DNA of 64,000 nucleotides, from NCBI GenBank assembly GCA_963920575.1, contig OY986964.1, positions 30,160,972-30,224,971 of the forward strand. Reading direction: 5' to 3'. The position numbers and the translations under genes were made by a program. The DNA is from Narthecium ossifragum (Eukaryota; Streptophyta; Magnoliopsida; Dioscoreales; Nartheciaceae). Shown here piece after piece: positions 35,746-47,329 of the stretch. A model generated the notes under the pieces. The model saw only the letters and a program-made list of their open reading frames with translations, made no database searches and was not told the origin of the DNA. How positions within the stretch are numbered: the first letter of the stretch is position 1; every line of letters starts with the position of its first letter.

Positions 35746-38547
35746 TCCACTTAACCCATCATGCTCTCTAATCCAGTAATCCCCTAATCCCTATTCAACT
35801 ATTCTCCAGTTCTCCTTCTCCATCGATCTCGAGAGTCAGAGCTCAAGTCCTCTCACCTCCGCCGGTTTGCTCTCTGGTCTCTACCGGCGCCTACTAGACG
35901 GGATCTCGAGATCTCACCTCCGCTGCTCCGCGCCACCCTCTCCTCGACAGATCTCACCTCCGTCGCTCCGCGCCGCCCTCACCTCTACAGATCTCACCTC
36001 CGCCGCTCCGCGCACCCCTCAGGCCCTGACCTCCGCACCGCCCTCAGGCCCTCACCTCCGCTCCGCGCCGCCCTCAGGCCCTCACCTCCCCGCCGCCCTC
36101 AGGCCCAGACCTCCGTGCCGGATCTCCAGATCTCAACTCCGCCGGACCGTGCTTAGCGCTGCCCTCACCTTGAGAGATCTCAGGCTCTCAGCTCCGCGCC
36201 GCCCTCACCTTGAGTGATCTCCACCGACCGTCGAGCGCCCTCACCTTCCCACTGCGCGCCGAATCTCGAGATCTCAGCTCCGCCGGACCGCTGCTCCGCA
36301 CCGCCCTCACCTCAAAAGATCTCAGGCTCTCAGCTCCGCGCCGCCCTCACCTCGAGACTTCTCTGGTGACTGGTCTCAGTTCGACAGTTCTCAGTTCTTT
36401 CTTCTCCCGTTCTCCGATCTCGGTTCTCTGATCTCAGCGCCGGGTTTCTTCTTTGGAGTTTCAAGTTTGGTCTCAGATCTGCTGCAAGCCTGCATCTGCA
36501 CCTACAGTTTTAGGATCATTGGAATGGCAGGTACTACATCTTCCTCTGCTTCTAATACAATGGAGGAAATGGATAGGTCATTGAAGCGTGGTTCGGGTGA
36601 TATTGGATGGGAATTTGCGGAGTTGGCGGATGCTTCAAATTTAGATAAGTTGAAGTGTAAGTTGTGCGGGGAAAAAAGTGAGTGGTGGAATATATCGAAT
36701 GAAGCAACATATTGCCCACATCAAAGAAAATGTGGCGGTTTGTAGAAAGTCTTCGGATGAGGATATAGCCAAATGCAAGAAGGCTATTGAAGATGCAAAG
36801 TTTAAGAAGAAACAAAAGAGTAGACATGAAGAAGAAGTGAGGCAAGAAGTTATTCTTGAAGAAGATGAAGACAATAAAGCAAGCCAAGGGACAAGAAGAA
36901 AGCCGCATCATCTTGGGCCTCTTGACCATTTTGCATCCACCATCGATCCCGATTCTTCATTGGATGGAAGTAGGAAGATGAGACAACAAAATATCAATGA
37001 TGCACTTTTCAAGCAAAGAGCACATAGTGTGCATCAATATTTGGCTAGATGGGTGTATGAAGCCGGAATTCCTTTTCATGCTATTGAGAATGATAGCTTC
37101 AAGAGGTTTGTGGAATCGGTTGGTCAGTGTGGCCCGGGTTATCGACCTCCAACCCAATACCAATTGAGGGAGCTATTGTTGAAGGAAGAGGTAGAGAGAA
37201 CTAAAAGTTTATTGAAGAAGCAAGAAGAAGAGTGGGCTTCGAATGGATGCTCTATTATGACCGATGCTTGGAGTGACCGGAAAAGAAGAAGTATCATGAA
37301 TTTGTGCGTCAATTGTGCGGAAGGAACAACTTTTCTTTCTTCTAAAGAAGCATCGGATGAAACACACACCGGGACATATATTTTTGAGCATGTGGACAAG
37401 TGCATTGAAGAAGTTGGACCACAAAATGTGGTTCAAGTGGTGACGGACAATGCTTCAAATAATATGGCGGCGGGAGATTTGATGAAGTCGAAGAGGCCAA
37501 ACATATTTTGGACGTCAAGTGCAACTCACACCATAAATCTTATGCTTCAAGGAATTGGCAACTTATCTAGATTCAAAGGAGTGATTGAGAAGGCAAAGAA
37601 CTTCACCATCTATATTTATGCACATCACAAGACTTTAGCATTGATGAGAAAGTTTACAAAGAAAAGAGACATAGTGAGGCCGGGAGTCACTAGATTTGCA
37701 ACCGCTTTCCTCACTTTGCAAAGCTTGATGGACAAAAAAAATGAGTTGAGAGCTATGATTACTAGTGGTGAATGGAATGAAAGCAAGCATGCAAAGAGTG
37801 TAAAGGGGAAGGCGACAGTGAATATCGCTTTGAGTGCTTCCTTTTGGAATGGGGTGAATCTTTGCTTGAAGGTGTTTGCCCCTTTAGTTAAGGTGCTCCG
37901 CATTGTCGATGGGGATAAAAAACCATCAATGGGCTTTGTGTACGGTGAACTACTTAGACCCAAAGAGGAGATTAAAATAGCATTCAAAGATCAAGAAGCT
38001 CACTATTGTCCAATCCTTGACATTGTTGATGGGAAAGCCCGTGATCGACTTGATAGTCCATTGCATTTAGCGGGCTATCTCTTGAACCCTTATTACACAT
38101 ATAAGGCTCTAAACATTGAAAATGATAATATGGTTATGGATGGGTTCTTTACTTGTGTTGAGATATTCTTTTCCAATGATATGGAGACTCAAACTTTGGT
38201 GACTAACAAAGAATCGCATAAGTTTTTGAAGAAAGAGGGTGCATTTGGAAGAGCTTTGGCTAAGGTGGGATGCTCACAAAATGACGACAATTATGATCCG
38301 GGTAAGAAATACTTAAATTTTTTATATAGCCAATTGTTATTGTTATGTTTGTTTTGCTTTTGGAGTATGTAGTATATACTAAATATTAATGCATAATTGT
38401 TGTTGCTTTTGGTGTCTTTTAGTTGCATGGTAAAATATTTATGGAAACAATGTACCAACATTGCAAAGACTGGCTAAAAGGATACTTTCATTGACTACAA
38501 GTTCATCCGGATGTGAGAGAAATTGGAGCGCTTTTGAGGGGGTAAGT

Positions 38548-40911
38548 TGTGAGGGCCCGTCCCTCAGACCTGGCTCGACCGCGTGGGTCGAGAGCCGATT
38601 TCCTGTTGGTTTGGTCCCGCGTCAGGCACGATCGGGCGATCGTGTGGCGGTTTGGACCCCGGGGGCATTTTGGTAAATATGCCCTATGGTGGTCGGTTTT
38701 ACACCCGCGTTCCACACACTACCTTGGATTGATATATGTGTTTGATTAGAATCCCTAGGGTGCGTCCGATCGGAGGATCGGAGCTCGATCGGGAAAGATC
38801 GAATCGGACGGCTGAGATAGATCTGGATTTTCTATAAAAGCCTAGTCCCTTTCTTCTCTTTCCTTCTCTTCTTCTCCTGTCATTTTCTCCTCTCTCTCTC
38901 CTTCGGCTGAGCTAGGGTTGGAGACTTCGGCTTTCGGAGCTTGGATCTTGGCGGCTCGGCTAGTGGGACGCGTGGAGGAGCTACCCTACTTGCTCAAGTA
39001 GGTGTTTCTACCTCGATCCTTGGATCAGGTTCTCCTAGGATAGGATTATTGCTCTTTTGCTGTAGGAATACTTGCTAGAATGCCATGTAACTCCTTGTGC
39101 ATGTAGTGTGAAGGATTTGAAGTATTCATATCTCTCATTTTCCGTATTCTAACGGTTGGTTTCCGTATTATCGCCGTTTTGTCGATTTTCGTCCATTTGG
39201 ACCTAGATAGAAGATTTAACCATCAAAAGCTGGATTTCTTCATTCCATTAGCTTCCCCATTGTTAAATACACTTGCTTGCAAAGTTTCATCTTATTCCAA
39301 CTTGATTTGATCCTTGAAATTCAAGAAATTGAATTTCCGGCACTGTTCTGAAGAACTGTGCCTAAGGCTCGACGGTCGATCGGTGCATCGACCGTCAAGT
39401 GTTGTTTTACACTTTCTGGGCCTGGCGGTCGACCGTAGGATCGACCGTCGCATCGACCGTCAGGCTCTGTCGGGGTTTTAGCCTCCCACGGTCGATGGGT
39501 CGATCGACCGTGGGTTCTCTCTCTTTTTCATCCCGCCTCACGGTCGACCGTCGGATCGACCGTCGCCCACGTGGTTTTCCTCGTTTTGGCCTCACGGTCG
39601 ACCGTGGCATCGACCGTAACATCGACCGTGGTCTCACGGTCGATCCCCGGATCGACCGTGACACCGTCCGTGACCCCTTGAACTTGATTTTCTGGCTTTT
39701 CTTGGATGGATTTGATTTGGGGTTAGTATCTAAACATGTTGGGAAGCATGTAGGGGGATTTGATGAGGTTTTCAAAGGATTTTCATCGGGTTTGAGAATC
39801 GATTCGAGTAACTCTCTTTTTGGGTGAATCTATGGCTTTACTTGCATTTAATACATGTGTGATTGTTGTTAAATGCGTAGTTGTCTGCTTAGCCATTAAC
39901 TAGCTATGAGTGCTAGGTAATGAGAAATTGTGGAACCTTAGCCTCTTGCCGGCGAGTGCCGAGGGCTATTGTATATCTGTTGGACTTGTAACTGATGATG
40001 TGGCATATAGAGACATCTAGGATAGATGTTTGCTTAGGCTCATGCATTGTGTGCATTAGAAGCATTTGAGGTTAGGCGGGCGATGGTTTGGGTCGCCGAT
40101 CCGAGGCTCTCGGGTAGCTCGGATCTAGCCTCAGGACCGTGGATGGGTAGTCAGGAGTAGGGTGTGATTGTATGATCAAGTCTCTTGTGATTGAGGATTG
40201 CGATAGTTGACTTGATAAATGTTCGAGGTTTAGAGGTCGTGTTGTCTTCCAAAGCCAAGTGCTAAGGATGGATGTTGATGCGTCCCTGACGTGTTTCCCC
40301 AAGGCTTGGTATTCCAGCTTGGGTAAGGGTGATCCTGCATGTTACTGTTCCTTGGCCTCCTGGTAACATGTTCAGGAGAGAGGTTTCATGACAGGAGCCC
40401 TTGGGACATCAACTGGGTTATGGGACCCGTGGCATCCGTTAGACTTAGGCTGGGAGACAACACTGTTGTTGTTTTCCTCCCTTCAGTGTGCCGTAGAGTA
40501 GAACCCTACTGAGCTTATCGCTCACTCCTACCCGGACTGCGTTTGCAGGTGCAGGCGGCAGTTTTTCTTCGGTGGAGCCGGCAGGATCGGCCTTCGGTGG
40601 CGCGAGTACATCCAGGGGCGCTTGAGGTTGCTGGAGGATTAACTGTTGTACATTTTGATATATATATGTATATGTTGTAAACATTTTGAGGATTTTGGAA
40701 TCATGTATTATATCTTTACCTTGGGAGTATTAGATTGGAAATTTTGTAACTGTACAACTTGAAGTTATTTTAATTGAATCTGTTTCGCCTCTGGAATACA
40801 ATTGTTTAAATTATCCGTCTTTTCCGCTTTGTACTGCGCCGATTGGAGATGAATAGTGATAGGAACCCTCACGCCCCGTCCTGGATGGGTTTTCTGGGTC
40901 GGGGTGTGACA
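38548..40911 (+). mobile_element. Solo LTR, family 1a (2364 bp), in hAT intron 2
   Basis: Begins TGTGAGGGCCCGTCCC, ends GGTCGGGGTGTGACA, flanked by TAAGT (38543-38547 and 40912-40916). It contains GATCGG motifs (about 38765-38815) before TATAAAAG (38833-38840), and a GGTCGACC/TCGACCGT array at 39370-39665. No coding region or primer-binding site flanks it, so it is a recombination-derived solo LTR. Confidence 0.92.
39370..39665. repeat. CGGTCGACCGT / GGATCGACCGT array
   Basis: About a dozen TCGACCGT or ACGGTCGA cores, many paired as CGGTCGACCGTCGGATCGAC, in the family 1a LTR. Equivalent arrays are at 42478-42831 and 52103-52460. Confidence 0.92.
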
Positions 40912-42831
40912 TAAGTAGTTATTTAGTTATGCAGCTTATGCTATGCACTTATACTAACTAGTAAGTTGTAATGTAGTTTATAGTTTACTAATAAAACTAA
41001 TAATATACTATTTTTTTTCCTTAATGCAGATCCATACAAAGAAAAGGAATAGACTAGATAGGACAAGGTTGAACAATTTAGTCTATGTCCAATTCAATGC
41101 CAAGATCATCAACAAGAAGAGAAGAGAGAAAGAGAAGAATGCGGATGTACTACTTGCTAGTGAAGCTACTATGGCACAAGGATGGATTGTTAATGATGGT
41201 GATGAAGATGTTGAGTCGGATCTTATTAGTGAAATGGTTGGAGAGGGATTGACAGTGGATGGTGGCTTAGAGTCTAGGAGAAGTTCTAGACTACAAGAAA
41301 TTAGAGAACTTGAGGAGGATTTTGTATCGGATGAAGAGGAAGAAGAAGATGAGATGGATTTTGAGTTTGAGTCCGACACGGAGGGAGTACTAGAGGGATA
41401 TGGAGAAGAAGAATTTGAGGCATATGCTTGAAAGTTGTTAGAATCAAAACTTTGAAAGGAATTGTGTTGCTATTTAAGATTTATATTTTTTTAATATAAT
41501 TTTATCATTTATATGTAATAAAAATTAAATTAAAATTAAAAAAAATAAAACCGCCTAGGCGTCCGACTAGTCCTCTGGGCGCTAGTCCCCGGGCTTCCGC
41601 CCGACTAGCGCCTAGCGTTTTTTAGAACCTTGTTTTACATTGCACTAAAAGGTGTGCTACTGTGAGGACCCGTACCTCCAACCCGGTCCGACTGCGTTAG
41701 GTCGAGGATCTGGGTTTGTGGTTTGGCTCGGTTGGCCATGGGATGCGATCGGTTGATCGCATCGCTGTTTTTTGACCCCAGTGGCATTTTGGTAAATATG
41801 CTCCCTGGTGGTCACTTGCACACATGGCCTTTTATTGATGTATGTGTTTGATTAGAACCTTTAGGGCGCTTCCGATCGGAAGATCGGAGCTCGATTGGGA
41901 GAGATCGAATCGGACGGCTGTGATCGATTCCAGCTTTCTATTTAAGCTTCTTCCTTCCTCTTTCTTTTCTTTCCTTCTTCTCTCCTGCCGTTCTCTCTTC
42001 TCTCTCTCTCCTGCGGCTGAGCTAGGGCTTGGACGTGCGGCTTTCGAGGAGCGGATTCCAGCGATCTGAGTTGGGGGATGCGTGGAGGAGCTGCCCTATC
42101 TCATCAAGTAGGTGTTTCTACCCCGATCCTGGGATCAGGTTCTCCTAGGATAGGTTTATTATATTTTCGCTGTAGGAGTACTTGTTAGAATGTTGTGTAA
42201 CTTATAGCATGTGTATTGTGGATGATTTCAAGTATTCCTACCTCGCGATTTCCGTATTTTATCGGTTGAATCTTGTATTATCGCCGTTTATCGGTTTTCG
42301 GACATTTTGACCTAAATGGGAGATTTATCCGTCAAAAATGTGATTTCTTCACACCATTGGTTTCCCCATCATCTTTTATGCATGCTGGCAAAGTTTCATC
42401 AACTTCCCATTTGAATTGATCCTTGAAATCCAAGAAATTGGATTTCCGACACTGTTCTGATGAACTGTGCCTAAGGTCCGACGGTCGATCGGTGGATCGA
42501 CCGTCAAGCGTTAATACGCTGCTTTCGGGCCTGACGGTCGACCGTCGGATCGACCATCGTGCTCTGTCGCGTTTTTGGCCTCCCGCGGTCGATGCCTTGA
42601 TCGACCGTGGTTCCTTCTTCTTTTCCATCCCGCCTCACGGTCGACCGTCGGATCGACCGTCGCATCGTTCGTGAGGCTCTGTCCCGATTTGGATCTCCCA
42701 CGGTCGATGCACCGATTGATCGTGGCCCTTATGATTTTCCCTTGAATGACCCCCACGGTCGACCGTCGGATCGACCGTGGCATCGACCGTGGCCTCACGG
42801 TCGACCGTCGGATCGACCGTCGCATCGACCG

Positions 42832-45469
42832 TGTCGCGCCCCGGCCCAGGAAACCCATCTCGGACCGGGACACGAGGGGGAAACCTACATCTACTGACAA
42901 CCAACAACGGAGGCCGAATACAATAAAATAAAAGGCGAAAGAAAAGTTAACATCTACTATAATAAAACGTTAAATACATCAGAGTTGTACAAAGCTCACA
43001 ACATTTGCAATAATCAAAAAGAAATATACAACATCTGGAGTCTCCGCAAACGCACAGCAAAAGCCGTCCTGGCCCTCAAACAAGGTCGACTGGTGACGCG
43101 CTGCCGCAGGACGAACACCGGGGCCCACAGGAGAAGCGCTGGTACCTGCACCTGCAACAATACGGTCCAGGTAGGAATGAGCCAAAGCTCAGCAGGGTTC
43201 TACTCTACGACTCTCACAAGGAAATGTGACACCAACCATACTAACTCTGTGCCAAGTACTGAGGCCTGCCAGGGACCCCATAAATCCCGTCAATAACCCG
43301 AAGGGCACCTGTCCAAAGTACGTCCTCCGATGGTCACTGCTCAGGGGTGGTCCTCCTCCGACAGTCCCTGATACAGGGTGGACATGACGTTACCCGTAGG
43401 ACACCCCTCTCCAAGCGGGACTTCCACACTTGACGGAACAACCGTGGTTACGACAACCATCTCCCAGCACTCAAAGCACAGAGTCAATACAACCCCTAAA
43501 CTCCAAATCAAGAGCTAAGTCCTACCAGGGTTCCCACACACCCTAACAATACCCCCAGGGTTCCTGTCCAAAGTACGTCCTCCGATGCCACTGTTCAAGG
43601 GTTGGGCTTTCTCCGATGATCCCATACACAGGGTGGACAATGGCGATACTAGTAGGACACCCATGCCGGGGTAACGGCGGCCAATACTTAGCTATTGATA
43701 CTGGAGTCCTAGGGACAACCCCAAACCCACGACAAGCCTATCATGCCTATAATGCACAGGAAAGCAAGACAAATAATAAAGAAAGCAGTATAAGCAAGCA
43801 ATATTAACTGACAGATAATAAAGCAGTAAAGCAGACAACAAACAAGACAAAATAAACAATCATCAAGCAGGGGCACACCTTCGGCCCATTTATTCTAAAC
43901 ACTCCCGAGGGTCATGACTCCCTCGGTTCACCACAAAGCAGTAAAGAGGCATGCAGGTAATCGTAAGCAGTAAGGGCATACATTCAGCCCATTTATTCTA
44001 CACAATCCCGGGAGTCACCACTCTCCCGGTTCAACCACAAAGCAGTAAACACCCAACAGTTATCAACTATACTACTAAACATATCAGAAAGCCGGACACA
44101 AAACCATCATAGCAAGCGCCGCGGGCAAAACCGCTAAAATCGCATGCATACGGAGCCCCGTGGGCAAAATCGCCTCAAACAGGCCTTCTGGCACGAATCG
44201 GATCGATCCAACCCCTTTGGATCGATCCAAACAGGCCTTGGATCGATCCAAACAGGCCTTGGATCGATCCAACCAGCACTTGGATCGATCCAAGTCACCC
44301 CTGGATCGATCCGGCTAAAAAACAAACAAAGAGAACGCCCACTGCCGATCGATCCAGATCGGCCTGCCGATTGATCTGACTAGCCTCGGATCGATCCAAC
44401 ACACCGTTGGATCGATCCGGCTAGCCAAAACTCACAGCCACTCTCAGGCATCGTTCCAGGGAGCCTCGGATCGATCCGAGCCTACATCGGGATCGATCCG
44501 ACTTCTCCCTGAGGACGAGCCATCTTGAGTGAGGCTTCGATCGATCCGACACCCACTCGGATCGATCCGACAAGCCGCTTCGATCGATCCTGCTCAACCA
44601 AGGATCGACCCGAGCAGACCTGCCGGCCAGCGTCGACGGCGCTCTCGGCCGAAAAACGACGCCAAATCTCACCAAACTTGGTGGGCTGGTAGCCAAGAGG
44701 ATCAGGAAGCTACTCAAGGCTTCAAAACCGGAAAACAACAACGAGACAAGGAAAACCAATCAAAACAACGCCGGATTCAAAGCCTTCTAACCAAGCCGGA
44801 GTCTAAAGTAGGAACCCTACCTTCACAGCGCAGCTTCAACCCACGAAGCTAAGCCTAGGATCTTCCTCACGCCGCCATGGTCCCGACGAGCCTCCAAGCT
44901 CCAGAAACGGTGGCCGGAGGAGGGAGAACGGCGATGAGAAAGGTTCAGCCGGCAAAGGGGAAGAAACCGAGCTCACGCACGGAAGAAGGGAGAGGAAGGA
45001 AAAGAGAGGGGAAACCGGATAAGATCGGGGAAAGGAGGAGAAGGGGGGGAGGAAAGTCTTCCCTCCCCTGACAGGGGAGGTGACGGCCGCCCAGGCCGTC
45101 CCGTCGAACTCCGCCGACAAGACTCTCACTCGGGACCTGGTGAGATCGATCCGCAAGGCTTGTCGGATCGATCTGCCTAGCCAGGCCAGATCGATTCACC
45201 CAAGAGGTGCGATCGATCCAACTTCCTGGCATTGAACGATTGGAAGGATCGATCCCTCTCCCGCAGGAAGCTAGACTTGGGTTAAAACTTAATCCCAAGC
45301 CTGGATCTTTCGATCCCGGGTCCACCTAGCCATTCTACTCAAACACATACAACAAAACAAGGCCTGTGTGTGCACACGCGAGTGTGAAATAAACCAACAA
45401 GGCGCAATCTGACCAAATTGCCCTTGCGATCAACAACGAACCACAGGAATAGAGGAACGGGTCCTCACA
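42832..45469 (-). mobile_element. Solo LTR, family 1b (2638 bp), nested
   Basis: Begins TGTCGCGCCCCGGCC and ends GGGTCCTCACA, opposite in orientation to its host LTR. It has landed inside the host's TCGACCGT array. Target duplication is not clear (GACCG left, GATCA right). Carries many GGATCGATCC motifs at 44200-44620 and others at 45140-45255. Confidence 0.82.
44200..44620. repeat. GGATCGATCC palindrome array
   Basis: About fifteen GATCGATCC cores at 20-30 bp spacing, often as TTGGATCGATCCAA, in the family 1b LTR at the same relative place (about 850-1270 from the TGTGAG end) where family 1a has TCGACCGT arrays. Confidence 0.92.
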
Positions 45470-46961
45470 GATCATGGGCCACTGAGCTGTGTTTATTGGT
45501 TTCTTTTGATTGGTTTTCATCCATGATAGATACCCAATCATGTTAGGAAGCATACACGTCGTTTTCATGGGATTTTCGAGGGATTTCTATTGAGATTGAG
45601 AATTGAATTGGACGTTGCCCTTTTTATGGATTTATGGATGGATTTGCATTTAATACTTGGTTTGATAAGTAGATAAATGCTATATTGGGTTGCTTAACCA
45701 TTAGCTAGCTATTAGTGCTAGCTAATGTAGAATTGTGGAACCTTAGCCTGTTGCAGGCGAGTGCCGAGGGCTATTGTATAAATGTGGCCAGTTACCTGCG
45801 GGGTAACTGTGGAACCTTAGTCTGTCAGGTGCAAGAGAGCACTGAAGACTATTGTATATCTGTGTTTAAATGCTTTGCTCAGATGTTTGGTTGGTTAGCG
45901 TAGATTATCTGTATTTGAGGCCCTTACTATGCTTACCCTTGGCTAGCTGCAGGCTATGCCTGGCCCTGTATGATTATTGACATCTTGTTGCATGCTTTTA
46001 TCTCTTATCTGTGCCTGAGCATTGCATGCATTTTGATTGCATTAGATGCATCTGAGGTTAGACGGGCGATGGGTTGATCGCCGATCCGAGGCTCTCGGGT
46101 AGCTCGGATCTAGCCTTAGGACCGCGGCTAGGTAGTCAGGATTAGGGCGTGATTGTTTGATCAGAATATCATGTTATTGAGGATTTGCGATAGTTGACTC
46201 TGATCAATGTTTGAGGTTTAGAGGTCGTGTCGGTTCTCCAAGGTCAAGTGCTAAGGATGGTTGTCGATGCGTTCCTGACGTGGTTCTCCAAGGCATGGTG
46301 TTCCTGCTTGGGTAAGGGTGATCCTGCATGTTACTGTTCCTTGGCCTCCTGATAACATGTTTAGGAGAGAGGTTTCATGACAGGAGCCCTTGGGACATCG
46401 ATAGGGTTATGGGACCCGTAGCATCCTTTAGACTTAGACGGAGAAACGACACTGTTGTTGTTTTCCTCCCTTCAGTGTGCCGTAGAGTAGAACCCTACTG
46501 AGCTTATCGCTCACTCCTACCCGGGCTGCGTTTGCAGGTGCAGACGCCAGTTCTTCTTCAGTAGAGCTGGAGGGATCAGCTTTTGGCGGTGCGACTACTT
46601 CCAGAGGTGCTTGAGGTTGCTGCAGAAAGATTGTTGTACTTTGGCAGTTTTGTAAATTGTAAACATCTTTCGAGGACTTTTGGAGTTTTTGTATAATATC
46701 TTTCCTTTGGAGGAATTTGATAAGAATTGTAATCAGATGTTTAAACTGTACAACTTGATGTATTATGAATTGAATTACTGTTTCACCTCTGGAATATAAT
46801 TTGTTTAAGTTTATCTATAATTCCGCTTTGTATCGCACCACCTGAAGATAGATAGTGTAGGTTTCCCCTCACGCCTCGGCTCGGATGGATTTTCTGGGTC
46901 GGGGTGTGACAACTACACTGCACCATATAATACACACAAGATAGGCGCAACATCATGCAGT

Positions 46962-47321
46962 CACTGGCGGATCCACATATTGAGGTGGAGGGGCAGGCGC
47001 CCCCCTATTAAAAAAAACCTACCTAATATATATATAGAATATTTAATTGCCCCCTCTCAAATTAGATCTGACCCCTCTAATAATTTACTGATTGCTTAGA
47101 GAAAGAAATTTTTGACGATGTTCCTAATGAAGATATTATGCAATACTACCAAAGCATGAAAACTCAGATGAAACAATTGTAATTGTTTACTTTTATAGCT
47201 ATGGTACTGTAATAAGATGCTTATTTTGAATTTTTAATTAATTACTTATATATTTTCTTTTATAGTAAATTTTTTCTATTAAAGTCGTCCCCCCTTCATA
47301 TAAATCCTGGATCCGCCACTG
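46962..47321. mobile_element. hAT-like MITE, 360 bp
   Basis: Inverted ends (CACTGGCGGATCCAC, complement of CAGTGGCGGATCCAGG) lie between CATGCAGT and CATGTAGC, an 8-bp duplication now matching at 6 positions. It contains the GGAGGGGCAGGCGCCCCC word common near ends of plant hAT elements. No intact ORF. Confidence 0.72.
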
Positions 47322-47329
47322 CATGTAGC

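Larger units (their letters stand above)
36524..41431 (+). pseudogene. hAT transposase, three exons, two lesions
   Basis: The start MAGTTSSS at 36524 leads into a BED-type zinc finger (CKLCGEK, then SGGIYRMKQH and a distal VAVC). The catalytic region has CSIMTDAWSD (first Asp) and VVTDNASNNM, then HTINLML. Exon 1 ends at 38301 (CCGG|GTAAGA). Exon 2 is 38423-38541 with the dimerisation motif LTTSSSGCERNWSAFEG, and exon 3 is 41030-41431, with NRL...LVYVQFN and a very acidic tail. Two lesions are visible: a frame change at the six-A run 36672-36677 inside the zinc finger, and a TAA at 38431-38433 where hAT proteins usually have Trp. The family cuts and pastes DNA; this copy should be inactive. 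Confidence 0.88.
35533..41632 (+). mobile_element. hAT transposon, 6.1 kb, with 8-bp target duplication
   Basis: Flanked by TTTTACAT (35525-35532 and 41633-41640). The ends are inverted: CAGGGTTCTAAAAAACGC at the left, and the right end complements CAAGGTTCTAAAAAACGC. Subterminal DNA on both sides is packed with CTAGGCG/CGCCTAG words, typical of hAT transposase binding regions. It contains a three-exon transposase gene with lesions and a solo LTR (38548-40911); without the LTR it would be about 3.7 kb. Confidence 0.93.
41661..46911 (+). mobile_element. Solo LTR, family 1a, split by another LTR
   Basis: Begins TGTGAGGACCCGTACC at 41661, ends GGGGTGTGACA at 46911. Flanks GCTAC and ACTAC match at 4 of 5 positions. 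Removing the inserted 42832-45469 leaves about 2.6 kb homologous to 38548-40911. A TATA-like CTATTTAAG (about 41938) follows GATCGG/GATCGA motifs, and its second-position array starts at about 42478. Confidence 0.85.

Noticed and set aside
35867..36431. Ser/Pro-rich ORFs upstream of the hAT transposase
   Set aside because: They arise from CTCACCTCCGC tandem repeats in the 5' leader and have no domain.
39399..39827. Arg/Asp-rich ORFs on both strands across the TCGACCGT arrays
   Set aside because: Open frames follow from a stop-free palindromic repeat, not from coding selection.
42478..44620. CRISPR-like appearance of regularly spaced repeats
   Set aside because: Units are palindromic GATCGA-type cores with degenerate spacing inside LTRs of plant elements, with no leader or cas genes.
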